Shown here: positions 18,298 through 27,081 of the stretch, piece after piece
Numbering within the stretch: position 1 is the stretch's first letter
Layout of the letters: the number at the start of each line of letters is the position of its first letter
Assembly: GCF_049310925.1 (NCBI RefSeq)
Contig: NZ_JBMERP010000001.1
Location: 130,373-194,372 of the forward strand
Length of the DNA: 64,000 bases
Origin: Virgibacillus_F sp049310925
GTDB lineage: Bacteria; Bacillota; Bacilli; Bacillales; Amphibacillaceae
Direction: 5' to 3'
Made by a program: the position numbers and the translations under genes
Notes under the pieces: generated by a model
Told to the model about the DNA's origin: nothing
Databases searched by the model: none
The model's input: the letters and a program-made list of their open reading frames with translations, nothing else

Positions 18298-18342
18298 TTA
18301 GTTTTAAATATATATTACTTTTAAAACTTAGGGGCGCCCAAT

Positions 18343-19410
18343 ATGTTTAAAGAAAAGAACCAAACAACTGTTTTGTATTGGTTAATAATCGCCATTTTAT
18401 GCTTCTTATTATTTTTTCTTTTTGTAAAACTGTTCCCTTTCTATGGAGCTGTTTTTTCCTTTTTAGGGAGTATTCTTTCCCCATTTCTAATAGCGTTGTT
18501 TATTGCATACCTGTTATATCCATTGGTACTGAAACTCCATTCACTTAACATTCCTAAAGGATTAACCATTCTGATCATATACATATTGTTTTTTGGTGGT
18601 ATCCTATTTACCGTTAAGCAGATCTATCCACTATTTATTAGGCAACTAACTGAATTAAGTGAACAAATCCCAGAATTCACCACACTGTATAAAAATTTGA
18701 TTTATCAAATGTATGAGTCCACTGCTTTTTTGCCAGAAACAGTTCATGATAAGATGGATAGTCTGTTTATGAAAATAGAAAACACCTTAGGAAAACTGAT
18801 AGAAAAAATAGCAACTTCCATTACAAGGATATTTGATATAATCGTTCTGCTTACAGTAATACCTGTTCTCGTATTTTATTTCTTGAAGGACACAGATAAA
18901 ATTAAGAATTGGTTCAAAAAGTGGATTCCAGAGTCCTATCACACAAGAGCACATGACGTTCTTTTTTCTATTGATAAAAGCTTGGGGAATTATATACGTG
19001 GACAGTTGTTAGTAAGTCTTTTTGTAATTGTTGCATCATTTGGTTGCTTTTATTTTTTAGGCTTAAAGTATGCTTTAGTACTTGCGATTATAGTGGGTAT
19101 CTTTAATTTCATTCCTTATTTTGGCCCAATTATTGGTATGTTACCTGCAGTGGCTATCGCTTTTACGGTTTCAACACAACTAGTGTTGTTTGTGGTCATA
19201 ACGGTTTTTACCATTCAATTAATTGAAAGTAACTTACTGTCACCCTATATTGTTGGAAAGAGTATTCATATTCACCCTGTAGCCATTATCTTTGCTCTGC
19301 TTATTGGAGGTGAGATTGGAGGGGTTATAGGTTTGCTGCTCGCAGTTCCAGTTCTAACTGTAACGAAGGAAATTGTTAATCAGGTTAGGTCAAAAAAACT
19401 TCTTAATTGA
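18343..19410 (+). CDS. AI-2E family membrane transporter (YrrI-like)
   Basis: A 355-residue polytopic protein with about eight membrane segments: two pairs near the N-terminus (about 13-33, 38-58, 71-91), a soluble middle (about 95-150), then segments from 155 on. The family signature FNFIPYFGPIIGMLPA is near residue 262, followed by IESNLLSPYIVGKSIHIHP. The PF01594 family includes the E. coli TqsA exporter and several Na+(Li+)/H+ antiporters, so the substrate is open. It lies just before the alaS T-box, as in B. subtilis. ATG 18343 follows AGGGGC at a normal distance. Confidence 0.85.
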   Translation: MFKEKNQTTVLYWLIIAILCFLLFFLFVKLFPFYGAVFSFLGSILSPFLIALFIAYLLYPLVLKLHSLNIPKGLTILIIYILFFGGILFTVKQIYPLFIRQLTELSEQIPEFTTLYKNLIYQMYESTAFLPETVHDKMDSLFMKIENTLGKLIEKIATSITRIFDIIVLLTVIPVLVFYFLKDTDKIKNWFKKWIPESYHTRAHDVLFSIDKSLGNYIRGQLLVSLFVIVASFGCFYFLGLKYALVLAIIVGIFNFIPYFGPIIGMLPAVAIAFTVSTQLVLFVVITVFTIQLIESNLLSPYIVGKSIHIHPVAIIFALLIGGEIGGVIGLLLAVPVLTVTKEIVNQVRSKKLLN

Positions 19411-19494
19411 CATCTGAAAAAAATATACTTATACTTAATTCAATTAAATTTCTAAAGGGTAAGTTAAAGGAAAAACATATTTATATTAAAAATG

Positions 19495-19724
19495 TTGAAG
19501 GTTCTAAGTACATGAAGTATCAAGCTTTAAAGAGAGGAATTCCCATGGCTGAGAGGAATTCTATAGCCTGAGTCATGGAAAGCTAAACTGGAGTGTGGTT
19601 AATAACCATCGGTTTCAAACCGTTATTATGATCAAGTGATGAATAACAAATCATGTTGTTCATAATTAGGGTGGTACCGCGAATAATCTCGTCCCTGCAT
19701 TAATGCAGAGATGGGATTTTTTTT
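19495..19724 (+). promoter_or_regulatory. T-box leader of alaS
   Basis: The specifier context GGAAAGCTAAA places GCT (Ala) at 19582-19584, with the same spacing from GAA as in the hisS leader. The T-box AGGGTGGTACCGCG is at 19668-19681; TGGT fits the A73 discriminator of tRNA-Ala. The terminator arms are 19685-19698 and 19705-19718, with an eight-T run. Low charging of tRNA-Ala would allow readthrough into alaS. Confidence 0.93.
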
Positions 19725-19730
19725 AATTTT

Positions 19731-19847
19731 AAAGCGGAATGGGCTTGTTCAGCGACGAAAAGCATAGACAAGAAACCGAAGAGGAAAAGGTTTAATCCTC
19801 GTAGTGTTTATTGACTATGTCTCGAGTCGTTAGCCCATGGAGCTGGA
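19731..19847 (-). repeat. Structured repeat R1, inverted copy in the alaS leader
   Basis: On the minus strand this matches the three tandem copies at 57493-57856. Outer stem ATGGGCT/AGCCCAT; mid stem CATAG..AAAC with GTTT..CTATG; apical GAGGA/TCCTC. It is flanked by a perfect 22-bp direct repeat (19726-19747 and 19851-19872) that includes one end of the element. It lies between the T-box terminator and the alaS ribosome binding site, so it is transcribed as part of the alaS 5' UTR. Confidence 0.85.
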
Positions 19848-19918
19848 TCTATTTTAAAGCGGAATGGGCTTGCTGTGACAGAGAGTCTGTTTATAGAAAT
19901 CTATTAGGAGGAACAAGA

Positions 19919-22561
19919 ATGAAACAATTAACATCTGCTGAAGTAAGACAAATGTATATTGATTTTTTCAAAGAAAAAGGTCATCGAGTTGAGCCTAGCG
20001 CTTCACTAGTACCTGTTGAGGATCCAACTTTATTGTGGATTAATAGTGGTGTAGCCACACTAAAAAAATATTTCGATGGCAGGGTTATTCCTGATAATCC
20101 CCGTTTAGTTAATGCTCAGAAATCAATTCGAACAAATGATATTGAAAACGTTGGATTTACCGCACGCCACCATACGTTTTTTGAAATGCTTGGAAACTTT
20201 TCAATTGGAGACTATTTTAAGAAAGAAGCAATCGAGTGGGGCTGGGAGTTTTTAACAAGTAAAAAATGGATAGGCTTTGATCCTGAACTTCTAGCTGTTA
20301 CAGTTCATCCTGAAGACGATGAAGCATATAATATTTGGCTAAATGATATTAAAATACCTAAAGAACGAATTATTCGTCTAGAGGAAAACTTTTGGGACAT
20401 TGGGGAAGGACCAAGTGGGCCAAATACTGAGATTTTTTTTGATCGAGGTGAAAAATACGGGAATGATCCAGATGATCCTGAGTTATACCCAGGCGGCGAA
20501 AATGATCGGTATCTCGAAATTTGGAATTTAGTATTCTCTCAGTTCAATCATAATCCTGATGATACGTATACACCATTACCTAATAAGAATATAGATACTG
20601 GAATGGGACTTGAGCGTATGGTTTGTGTTATTCAAGATACCCCTACAAACTTTGAAACAGATTTATTTATGCCGATTATAAAAGAAGTTGAAAATTTTGC
20701 AACTGTTTCATATGGGAAAACTGATCTGGCTGATACAGCTTACAAGGTAATTGCCGATCATATTAGAACTGTTACGTTTGCTATTGGAGACGGGGCTCTT
20801 CCATCCAACGAAGGGCGTGGTTATGTCTTACGCAGACTTCTCCGAAGAGCTGTGCGTTTCGCTAAACAAATAGGAATTGAAAAGCCGTTTATGTACAAAC
20901 TGGTATCAAATGTAGGTGCTATTATGAAGGATTTCTACCCTGAAGTATTGAAACAACAAGAACATATTGAAAATATAGTGAAACTAGAAGAGGAGAGATT
21001 CCTTGAAACATTGCATGATGGGTTAGAGATGTTAACTACTATTATGAATGTAGAAAAAAGTAAAGGGAGTACAGTGTTCCCTGGTGAAGAAGTCTTCCGC
21101 TTATATGACACATATGGATTTCCTAAGGAGTTAACGGAAGAATATGTAAAAGAAGAAGGGTTTACTATAGACAGAGAAGGATTCGAATTAGAGATGGAAC
21201 GCCAACGAGAACGAGCACGAAATGCTAGGCAAAAAACTGACTCCATGCAGGTTCAGGACGAAATCCTAAGCAAAGTTGACATAGACAGCCAATTTGTTGG
21301 ATATGATCAACTGGAGGTTGAAACAACCATCTCTCATATTATTAAGGGAAAAGAATTTGTTGACACACTGCAGAAAGGTGATGTGGCGTTTGTATTTTTA
21401 AATCAAACACCTTTCTATGCGGAAAGTGGTGGACAAGTTGCGGACAATGGATGGATTTATACAGACGATGCTTCCATGTATGTTGAAACTGTTCAAAAAG
21501 CACCAAAAGGGCAACATGTACAACGCGTAATGGTTAAAAAGGGTAGTTTTAATCGTGGTATGCAAGTATCAGCATCTGTCGACAGTAACTTCCGACATGC
21601 GGTTGTCAAAAACCACACTGCAACTCACTTATTGCACCAGGCTTTAAAAGATGTTCTAGGCAGCCATGTAAATCAAGCTGGGTCACTAGTGACACCTGAA
21701 AAATTACGGTTTGACTTTTCTCATTTCGGTTCCATAAATGATGACGAAATAAAACAAATTGAAACAAAGATTAATGAAAAAATCTGGTCATCAATACCAC
21801 TTGTAATTGAAAACAAAAATATTGCTGAAGCAAAAGAAATGGGGGCTATGGCATTATTTGGTGAGAAATATGGAGATGTAGTCCGCGTAGTACAAGTTAG
21901 TGATTATAGTATTGAGCTATGTGGGGGATGTCATGTTACGAATACAGCAGAAATTGGAATGATTAAAATCATCAATGAAACAGGAATAGGTGCAGGAACA
22001 CGCCGTATTGAAGCAGTTTCCAGTAAATATGCGTATCATTATGTAAATGATAAACTCGATATTCTAAAAACATCAGGTGAGCTTCTAAAAACAAGTTCAG
22101 AAAATGTACCCGAAAAGATCGAGGGCTTGTTTAAAGATTTAAAAGGTATACAAAAAGAAAATGAGTCGTTAAATGCAAAGCTATCTAATCTTGAGGCATC
22201 GTCAATCTTGGATAGAGTCACAGAGGTCAATGGTGTCCCATTATTAGCTGAACAAGTAAACGTAAAGGATATTAACCAACTAAGAGCAATGGTAGACGAT
22301 TTAAAACAGAAGATGGAGTCTGGTATAATCCTATTAGCTACAGACAATGATAGTAAAGTCCAACTAGCTTCAGGTGTATCAAAAGACTTAATTGAAAAAG
22401 GACTACATGCAGGAAACTTAATCAAGGGAGCTGCCAAGCTATGTGGCGGTGGTGGAGGTGGCCGTCCTGATATGGCACAAGCAGGCGGGAAAGATCCAAG
22501 CAAAATTAGTGAAGCACTGTCTTACGCTAGCAAATATGTAAGTGAAACTGTTAACAACTAA
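19919..22561 (+). CDS. alaS: Alanyl-tRNA synthetase
   Basis: An 880-residue full-length AlaRS. The class II catalytic core is at 1-240 (RHHTFFEMLGNFSIGDYFK near 80, and GMGLERM near 236). The editing domain has zinc ligands in HTATHLLH (about 567) and CGGCH (about 669), and the C-Ala domain has CGGGGGGRPDMAQAGG (about 841). The start is ATG 19919 behind AGGAGG (19906-19911); the frame is open further upstream to 19811, but that stretch is repeat R1 sequence. It is T-box controlled. Confidence 0.97.
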   Translation: MKQLTSAEVRQMYIDFFKEKGHRVEPSASLVPVEDPTLLWINSGVATLKKYFDGRVIPDNPRLVNAQKSIRTNDIENVGFTARHHTFFEMLGNFSIGDYFKKEAIEWGWEFLTSKKWIGFDPELLAVTVHPEDDEAYNIWLNDIKIPKERIIRLEENFWDIGEGPSGPNTEIFFDRGEKYGNDPDDPELYPGGENDRYLEIWNLVFSQFNHNPDDTYTPLPNKNIDTGMGLERMVCVIQDTPTNFETDLFMPIIKEVENFATVSYGKTDLADTAYKVIADHIRTVTFAIGDGALPSNEGRGYVLRRLLRRAVRFAKQIGIEKPFMYKLVSNVGAIMKDFYPEVLKQQEHIENIVKLEEERFLETLHDGLEMLTTIMNVEKSKGSTVFPGEEVFRLYDTYGFPKELTEEYVKEEGFTIDREGFELEMERQRERARNARQKTDSMQVQDEILSKVDIDSQFVGYDQLEVETTISHIIKGKEFVDTLQKGDVAFVFLNQTPFYAESGGQVADNGWIYTDDASMYVETVQKAPKGQHVQRVMVKKGSFNRGMQVSASVDSNFRHAVVKNHTATHLLHQALKDVLGSHVNQAGSLVTPEKLRFDFSHFGSINDDEIKQIETKINEKIWSSIPLVIENKNIAEAKEMGAMALFGEKYGDVVRVVQVSDYSIELCGGCHVTNTAEIGMIKIINETGIGAGTRRIEAVSSKYAYHYVNDKLDILKTSGELLKTSSENVPEKIEGLFKDLKGIQKENESLNAKLSNLEASSILDRVTEVNGVPLLAEQVNVKDINQLRAMVDDLKQKMESGIILLATDNDSKVQLASGVSKDLIEKGLHAGNLIKGAAKLCGGGGGGRPDMAQAGGKDPSKISEALSYASKYVSETVNN

Positions 22562-22656
22562 TTGGTTCGTATGATTCATAGTATAAAAAGATATAATAAT
22601 ATTTCCAAACATGTTAATATGATGGGAGAAGGTAAAACTTGGAATGAGGTGTCACT

Positions 22657-22920
22657 ATGAGCTCGATTGATAAAACAATGAAATTTAACTTTTCAGAGGA
22701 ACCATTTGATCAAGATATAAAAGAAATTTTGTTTACAGTCCATGAAGCACTTAATGAAAAAGGCTACAATCCAATTAATCAAATTGTGGGTTATTTATTG
22801 TCTGGTGACCCCGCGTATATACCGAGATATAATGATGCGCGAAATATTATTCGTAAGCTTGAGAGAGACGAATTAATAGAAGAATTGGTTAAATTTTATC
22901 TAGATCATCAAGAGGAATAG
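22657..22920 (+). CDS. ireB: IreB-family regulatory phosphoprotein (UPF0297)
   Basis: An 87-residue protein matching the family from end to end: MSSIDKTMKFNFS, NPINQIVGYLLSGDPAYI and IPRYNDARNIIRKLERDELIEELV (two parts near 58-80). In Enterococcus, IreB is a substrate of the Ser/Thr kinase IreK, with phosphothreonines near the N-terminus; Thr7 is present here. Conserved order alaS-ireB-ruvX-DUF1292. The AGGTG ribosome binding site is 6-10 nt upstream. It ends 3 bp before ruvX. Confidence 0.92.
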   Translation: MSSIDKTMKFNFSEEPFDQDIKEILFTVHEALNEKGYNPINQIVGYLLSGDPAYIPRYNDARNIIRKLERDELIEELVKFYLDHQEE

Positions 22921-22923
22921 TAA

Positions 22924-23337
22924 ATGATAATTTTAGGGCTGGATGTGGGCTCAAAAACGATAGGTGTAGCAGTTAGTGATGCACTGGGCTGGACAGCGCA
23001 GGGTGTGACTACGATCAAATGGAAAGAAAACGATCGTAAGTCGGCTGATGCAGAATTGAAAGCAATTATTGAAAAGTATGAAGCCGATGAAATTGTAATA
23101 GGGTTGCCAAAGCACATGAATGGGAGTATAGGTGAACGCGGAGAAGCGTGTATAGCCTATGCTAAACATGTGGAAAAAACACATAAGATACCTACAAATT
23201 TATGGGATGAACGGCTTTCAACTGTTGCCGCAGAACGTGTTCTTCTGGAAGCGGATATGAGCAGAAAGAAAAGGAAAAAAGTTATTGATAAAATGGCGGC
23301 TGTAATGATCCTACAGGGCTATTTAGATAAAAAGTGA
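22924..23337 (+). CDS. ruvX: YqgF/RuvX RNase H-fold nuclease
   Basis: A 137-residue YqgF-family protein with an RNase H-like fold. LGLDVGSKTIGVAVSD (residues 4-19) carries the first catalytic Asp, VIGLPKHMNGSIGERG is near 60, DERLST near 95, and the C-terminal D in KVIDKMAAVMILQGYL. The family is linked to pre-16S rRNA 5' end processing and proposed as an alternative Holliday-junction resolvase. It starts 3 bp after ireB, so it is cotranslated. Confidence 0.93.
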   Translation: MIILGLDVGSKTIGVAVSDALGWTAQGVTTIKWKENDRKSADAELKAIIEKYEADEIVIGLPKHMNGSIGERGEACIAYAKHVEKTHKIPTNLWDERLSTVAAERVLLEADMSRKKRKKVIDKMAAVMILQGYLDKK

Positions 23338-23355
23338 AGAAGGAGTGACTAGTTA

Positions 23356-23643
23356 ATGGCATTAGATGAAAAAGAACGTATTGTAATACCAGATGAGAAT
23401 GGTGAGGAACACTTATTTGAAGTATTATTTACATTTGACGTAGACGAAACAGAGCAATCGTATATCGCGGTTGTCCCAGTGGAACAAAAAGACGATGAAG
23501 AAGTAGAGGTTTATGCATTTCGTTATCAGGAAAAAGAGGCTGACGATGACGATCTATCTCTATTCCCTATTGAATCAGATGAAGAATGGGAAATGGTTGA
23601 AGAGATGTTAAATACTCTTGCAGATGAAGAATCAGAACAATAG
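23356..23643 (+). CDS. DUF1292 protein (YrzB-like)
   Basis: A 95-residue very acidic protein of the DUF1292 family (core IVIPDENGEEHLFEVLFTFD around residues 9-28, then SYIAVVPVEQ and EVYAFRYQE). The acidic tail ends DEEWEMVEEMLNTLADEE. The function is unknown; it always travels with alaS-ireB-ruvX in Bacillaceae. AAGGAGTG lies upstream. A strong terminator closes the unit. Confidence 0.9.
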   Translation: MALDEKERIVIPDENGEEHLFEVLFTFDVDETEQSYIAVVPVEQKDDEEVEVYAFRYQEKEADDDDLSLFPIESDEEWEMVEEMLNTLADEESEQ

Positions 23644-23661
23644 GATTTACTTTATAGCACT

Positions 23662-23699
23662 AAAAGAGTCTGGTGTGTTCATGACATCAGACTCTTTTT
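23662..23699 (+). terminator. Terminator of the alaS-ireB-ruvX-yrzB unit
   Basis: AAAAGAGTCTGGTGT (23662-23676) pairs with ACATCAGACTCTTTT (23684-23698), with one G-T wobble and a T run, 18 bp after the stop. Confidence 0.9.
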
Positions 23700-23760
23700 A
23701 ATTTCTTTACTGCCAATAAACGTGCCCTTACGCTCTTGTTCGTGCTATTAAAAAAATAGC

Positions 23761-24100
23761 TCTTTTCGCAAGTTTTGTTGCTTTTTAATCTTCGCAGTTG
23801 ATACAAAATGCGACGTAGTGAAAATTTTTCCGACGCCCTGCAATCGTTGCGGAAAAATCACTACGCGCACCTTAGGGCTTGCGCTGGGAGCCACAGCTAG
23901 ACATCTCCGCTAACACGATGTTTCAGCAGTGCTGTGTGGCTCACTTACTATTATGATAGTTGACTTACGCTGAGGACCGTTGACTCCAGCTTAGAACAGC
24001 ACGAGGCTATGGGCCGTACCCGCGGAAAGCAACCCAGCGCATATGTCGCAGTTTATAGATTTTTATGTCAAAAACAACTATTCTTTAGAAAACAGCCTTA
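23761..24100 (-). repeat. Composite repeat family B, inverted copy 2
   Basis: The left edge (23768-23818) is the reverse complement of the right edge of copies 1 and 3; the right edge (24047-24100) carries GTCGCAGTTTATAGA and TTAGAAAACAGCC, matching the other end. The core differs from the other copies and includes a hairpin GTAGTG-TTTTTCCG paired with CGGAAAAA-CACTAC (23814-23872). The 470-bp gap 23700-24169 holds nothing else that I can support except the mltG promoter. Confidence 0.8.
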
Positions 24101-24133
24101 AAAACAGAAAACTATCAAATTCCTTTTTAACCA

Positions 24134-24162
24134 TAGATATTCTGGCTATTTTTTAGTATAAT
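24134..24162 (+). promoter_or_regulatory. Possible promoter of mltG
   Basis: A perfect TATAAT at 24157-24162 with a weak TAGATA at 24134-24139, spacing 17. Transcription would start near 24169, which argues that the ATG at 24170 is not the translation start. Confidence 0.45.
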
Positions 24163-24190
24163 GTAGCGGATGAGAGGAGTTAATTTACTT

Positions 24191-25309
24191 ATGTTCAAGA
24201 AGAAAGATCCAGGCAGTTATACGGACAACCTAATAAAACGTAGTGATGATGCAAAGACAGTCCGTAAAATTGTTACTATCGTAATAATATCTTTGATTTT
24301 GATTCTCCTTGTAGGTGGAGTCTCTGGATACATGTATATAAAGTCTGCACTCCAACCCGTGAATCCAGAAAGTGAGAAAGAGATTAATGTTGAAATTCCA
24401 ATGGGTTCGTCTACATCTGATATTGCATCTATATTAGAAGACAAAGGAATTATCAAAGATGCACGTGTACTTCGCTTTTACATAAAGTTTAAAAATGAAT
24501 CAAATTTTCAAGCCGGTAAATATACATTTAACCCTTCAATGAAATTAGATGAAATAATAGAATCACTGAAAAAGGGAAAGGTTTTAAGAGAACCAAAATA
24601 TACTGTTACTATCCCTGAGGGGAAATCAATAAGCCAAATGGCAGAAATATTTTCTAAAAAGTTACCAATTAGTAAAGAAGCCTTTTTAAAAGAAGTAAAT
24701 AATGTAAACTATATTGAAACGTTAATTGATAACTATCCTTCAATATTATCAAAAGAAATTTTGAATCCCGATATACGGACCCCTTTGGAAGGGTATTTAT
24801 TTGCCGCGACCTATGACTTTTATGAAGAAAAGCCTAGTGTTTATACTATCGTAGAAAAAATGCTTAGGAAGACTGAGTCAGTAGTCGAACCATATTTAGA
24901 TGACATATCATCACGGGAGCTTACTGTTCACGAAGCGTTAACAATGGCATCTTTAGTAGAAAATGAAGCACAAACAGTTGAACAACGCAAAAAGATTGCT
25001 GGTGTTTTTTATAATAGATTAGATAAAGGAATGCCTTTACAGACAGACCCTACTGTACAATATGCGATAGGTAGCCATAAAGAAAAGGTACTTCTAAAGG
25101 ACTTAGAAGTGGTCTCCCCCTACAATACTTACAAGATAAAGGGGTTACCAGTTGGTCCAATCTCAAATTTCTCTGAGAGTTCTTTAAAAGCTGTTCTTCA
25201 ACCAGAGGAATCTAAGAACATTTATTTCCTGCATGATGATAAAGGAAATATTCATTACTCAGAGACGTATGAAAAGCATTTGCAGTTAAAAGATAGGTAT
25301 ATTGACTAG
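24191..25309 (+). CDS. mltG: Endolytic murein transglycosylase MltG (YceG-like)
   Basis: A 372-residue membrane-anchored lytic transglycosylase that cuts nascent glycan strands. It has a cytoplasmic N-terminus (about 1-28), one membrane segment (about 29-51, VRKIVTIVIISLILILLVGG), a LysM-like subdomain (about 60-130), then the YceG core with the catalytic Glu in LVENEAQTVEQRKK near 262 and TDPTVQYAIG. The start is ATG 24191 with AGAGGAG 10-11 nt upstream, inside the longer frame from 24170, which begins on the predicted transcript start. Confidence 0.92.
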   Translation: MFKKKDPGSYTDNLIKRSDDAKTVRKIVTIVIISLILILLVGGVSGYMYIKSALQPVNPESEKEINVEIPMGSSTSDIASILEDKGIIKDARVLRFYIKFKNESNFQAGKYTFNPSMKLDEIIESLKKGKVLREPKYTVTIPEGKSISQMAEIFSKKLPISKEAFLKEVNNVNYIETLIDNYPSILSKEILNPDIRTPLEGYLFAATYDFYEEKPSVYTIVEKMLRKTESVVEPYLDDISSRELTVHEALTMASLVENEAQTVEQRKKIAGVFYNRLDKGMPLQTDPTVQYAIGSHKEKVLLKDLEVVSPYNTYKIKGLPVGPISNFSESSLKAVLQPEESKNIYFLHDDKGNIHYSETYEKHLQLKDRYID

Positions 25310-25348
25310 CTAAAATAGAAACAGTTAATTAGTACTTTAAATCAATTA

Positions 25349-25386
25349 GGAAGTGTGGATTTGAAATTCACATTTCCCGTTTTTTT
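25349..25386 (+). terminator. Terminator after mltG
   Basis: GGAAGTGTGGATT pairs with AATTCACATTTCC (two G-U wobbles, 3-nt loop), followed by CG and a seven-T run. Confidence 0.85.
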
Positions 25387-25431
25387 GTCATTACAGCTAT
25401 TGAAGTTAGTTTGAATAGAGGAGAAACGCCT

Positions 25432-26070
25432 ATGCATGATGAACTACTTAAAAAATACCTGCAAGAATCACTCCCTTTAAATAAAGAGTGGGTAGATAAC
25501 TTGGAATTTTATGCAAAGGAAAATCATGTTCCGATCATGGATCCTGTTAGCATGCATTTTTTACAACAACTCATTCGTATTCACAAACCAGAACGTATAT
25601 TGGAAATTGGAACAGCAATAGGCTATTCTGCTCTACGAATGCAGCAAGCGAATCCAGAGGCATTTATTACAACGATAGAACGGGACGAAGAACGTTATAA
25701 ATACGCGGTAAAAGTAATAGAAGAACAAAATAGGTTAAATCAAATAAACGTTATATTTGGAGATGCCCTTGAAGTTGTCAAGGAGGTTGTCAGTTACAAG
25801 TCTTTTGATCTGTTGTTTATTGATGCTGCTAAAAGTCAATACCAACGATTTTTTGAATTGTACAGTACTGCTGTTCGAAAAGGTGGATTAATTATATCCG
25901 ATAATGTATTATTCAAAGGGTATGTTGCGAACCCGAGCAATGACAATCAACGTGTTTCTAAGATTGCCAATAAAATTAATAACTACAACAAGTGGTTACT
26001 AAACAACGATAAATTTCATACAACAATAGTTCCAATTGGTGATGGAATAGCAATTAGCATTAAAAAATAG
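25432..26070 (+). CDS. trmR: tRNA 5-hydroxyuridine methyltransferase (class I O-methyltransferase, YrrM)
   Basis: A 212-residue SAM enzyme of the caffeoyl-CoA O-methyltransferase family. The SAM loop ILEIGTAIGYSALRM is near 59, TIERDE near 85, the metal/SAM residues LLFIDAAKSQYQ near 133, and SDNVLFKG near 160. In B. subtilis YrrM (TrmR) makes 5-methoxyuridine at tRNA position 34 from ho5U. The start is ATG 25432 with AGAGGAG 9 nt upstream; a TTG at 25411 lies before that site. The hydroxylation-type peptidase-family genes (yrrN, yrrO) that follow in B. subtilis are absent here. Confidence 0.88.
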   Translation: MHDELLKKYLQESLPLNKEWVDNLEFYAKENHVPIMDPVSMHFLQQLIRIHKPERILEIGTAIGYSALRMQQANPEAFITTIERDEERYKYAVKVIEEQNRLNQINVIFGDALEVVKEVVSYKSFDLLFIDAAKSQYQRFFELYSTAVRKGGLIISDNVLFKGYVANPSNDNQRVSKIANKINNYNKWLLNNDKFHTTIVPIGDGIAISIKK

Positions 26071-26093
26071 TACTAAAGGAGTGCACACCGAAC

Positions 26094-26732
26094 ATGCGAG
26101 ATAAGCCAGTAGTTATTGGAGTGGCTGGAGGTAGTGGGAGTGGGAAAACCACTGTTACACGGTCAATCTGCAAACGATTTTCTGATAAGACTATTCTAGT
26201 AATCGAGCAAGATTACTACTATAAAGATCAGAGCCATTTACCATTTGAGGAACGATTAAATACAAACTATGATCATCCATTGGCGTTTGACAATGATTTA
26301 TTAATCGAACATTTGCAAGAGCTAATGATGCATCAATCTATTAGTAAACCAGTTTATGATTATAAGATTCATACACGTTCGAGTGAGTCAGTTGTGGTTG
26401 AACCAAAGGAAGTAATCATACTTGAGGGGATTTTGATTCTGGAGGATCCGCGATTAGTCGACTTAATGGATATAAAAGTATTTGTTGATACAGATGCTGA
26501 TATACGGATCATAAGACGTATGATGCGTGATATTAAAGAGCGTGGCAGGTCACTTGACTCGGTAATTGATCAATATGTCAATAATGTACGTCCCATGCAT
26601 TTACAATTTGTAGAACCTACAAAACGCTATGCTGATATCATAATACCTGAAGGTGGACAAAATCATGTAGCAATTGATATAATGGCTACTAAAATTGAAA
26701 ATATATTGGCGAGAAATCAGTCAAGACAATAA
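26094..26732 (+). CDS. udk: Uridine kinase
   Basis: A 212-residue P-loop kinase that makes UMP/CMP from uridine/cytidine (pyrimidine salvage). The P loop GVAGGSGSGKTTVTRSI is near residue 9, IEQDYYYKDQSHL near 38, FDNDLLIEHL, YDYKIHTRS near 92, IILEGILILED, and the lid RRMMRDIKERGRS. AAAGGAG lies upstream. It starts 24 bp after trmR, so probably cotranscribed. Confidence 0.96.
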   Translation: MRDKPVVIGVAGGSGSGKTTVTRSICKRFSDKTILVIEQDYYYKDQSHLPFEERLNTNYDHPLAFDNDLLIEHLQELMMHQSISKPVYDYKIHTRSSESVVVEPKEVIILEGILILEDPRLVDLMDIKVFVDTDADIRIIRRMMRDIKERGRSLDSVIDQYVNNVRPMHLQFVEPTKRYADIIIPEGGQNHVAIDIMATKIENILARNQSRQ

Positions 26733-27081
26733 TAAGGATGGCAACCTACATTTAAAAAGTAGCAGTTGGTGACTGATCTAAATGAAAAAGTATTGAAAAT
26801 TTAAATAAAATCTGGCATAGTAATGATTAGAGAATGTTTTTTAACATAAGTTTTAGTTGATAGCAGTAAAATGCTACAAGGCTTTCAGAGCGATAAGCCA
26901 AATTTTCTAACCGGGCGTACATACTTGTGCTGCTCATTTTTATACTAGGTCAAAATATATACAGATTTTTTAAAAGGTTTACATTATAAGAAAAACGATG
27001 GCTCTTGACTTAAATGCAGGTCGCGCCAAGCTTTTCCAGTATGTAATTTTTTACTGTAGACAAAAAAAGGAGTGTAAGTTA
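26733..27081 (+). other. udk-greA intergenic region with a decayed family A repeat
   Basis: There is no gene here. The open frame running into greA from 26998 has no ribosome binding site of its own. The stretch 26863-26910 (GCAGTAAA, then CAAGGCTTTC, GCGATAAGCCAA, TTTTCTAA) aligns with the family A repeat at 42279-42366 with an internal deletion. No clear promoter was found. Confidence 0.6.

Noticed and set aside
19811..19918. N-terminal extension of alaS
   Set aside because: It is encoded by repeat R1 and its direct repeat; AGGAGG precedes ATG 19919.
22039..22503. Long minus-strand frame (154 codons) inside alaS
   Set aside because: It is antisense to a strongly conserved coding region, rich in Ser/Pro shadow composition, and has no start signal.
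23700..24160. Possible tRNA or structured RNA gene in the gap before mltG
   Set aside because: The hairpins belong to repeat family B; no cloverleaf or CCA end is found.
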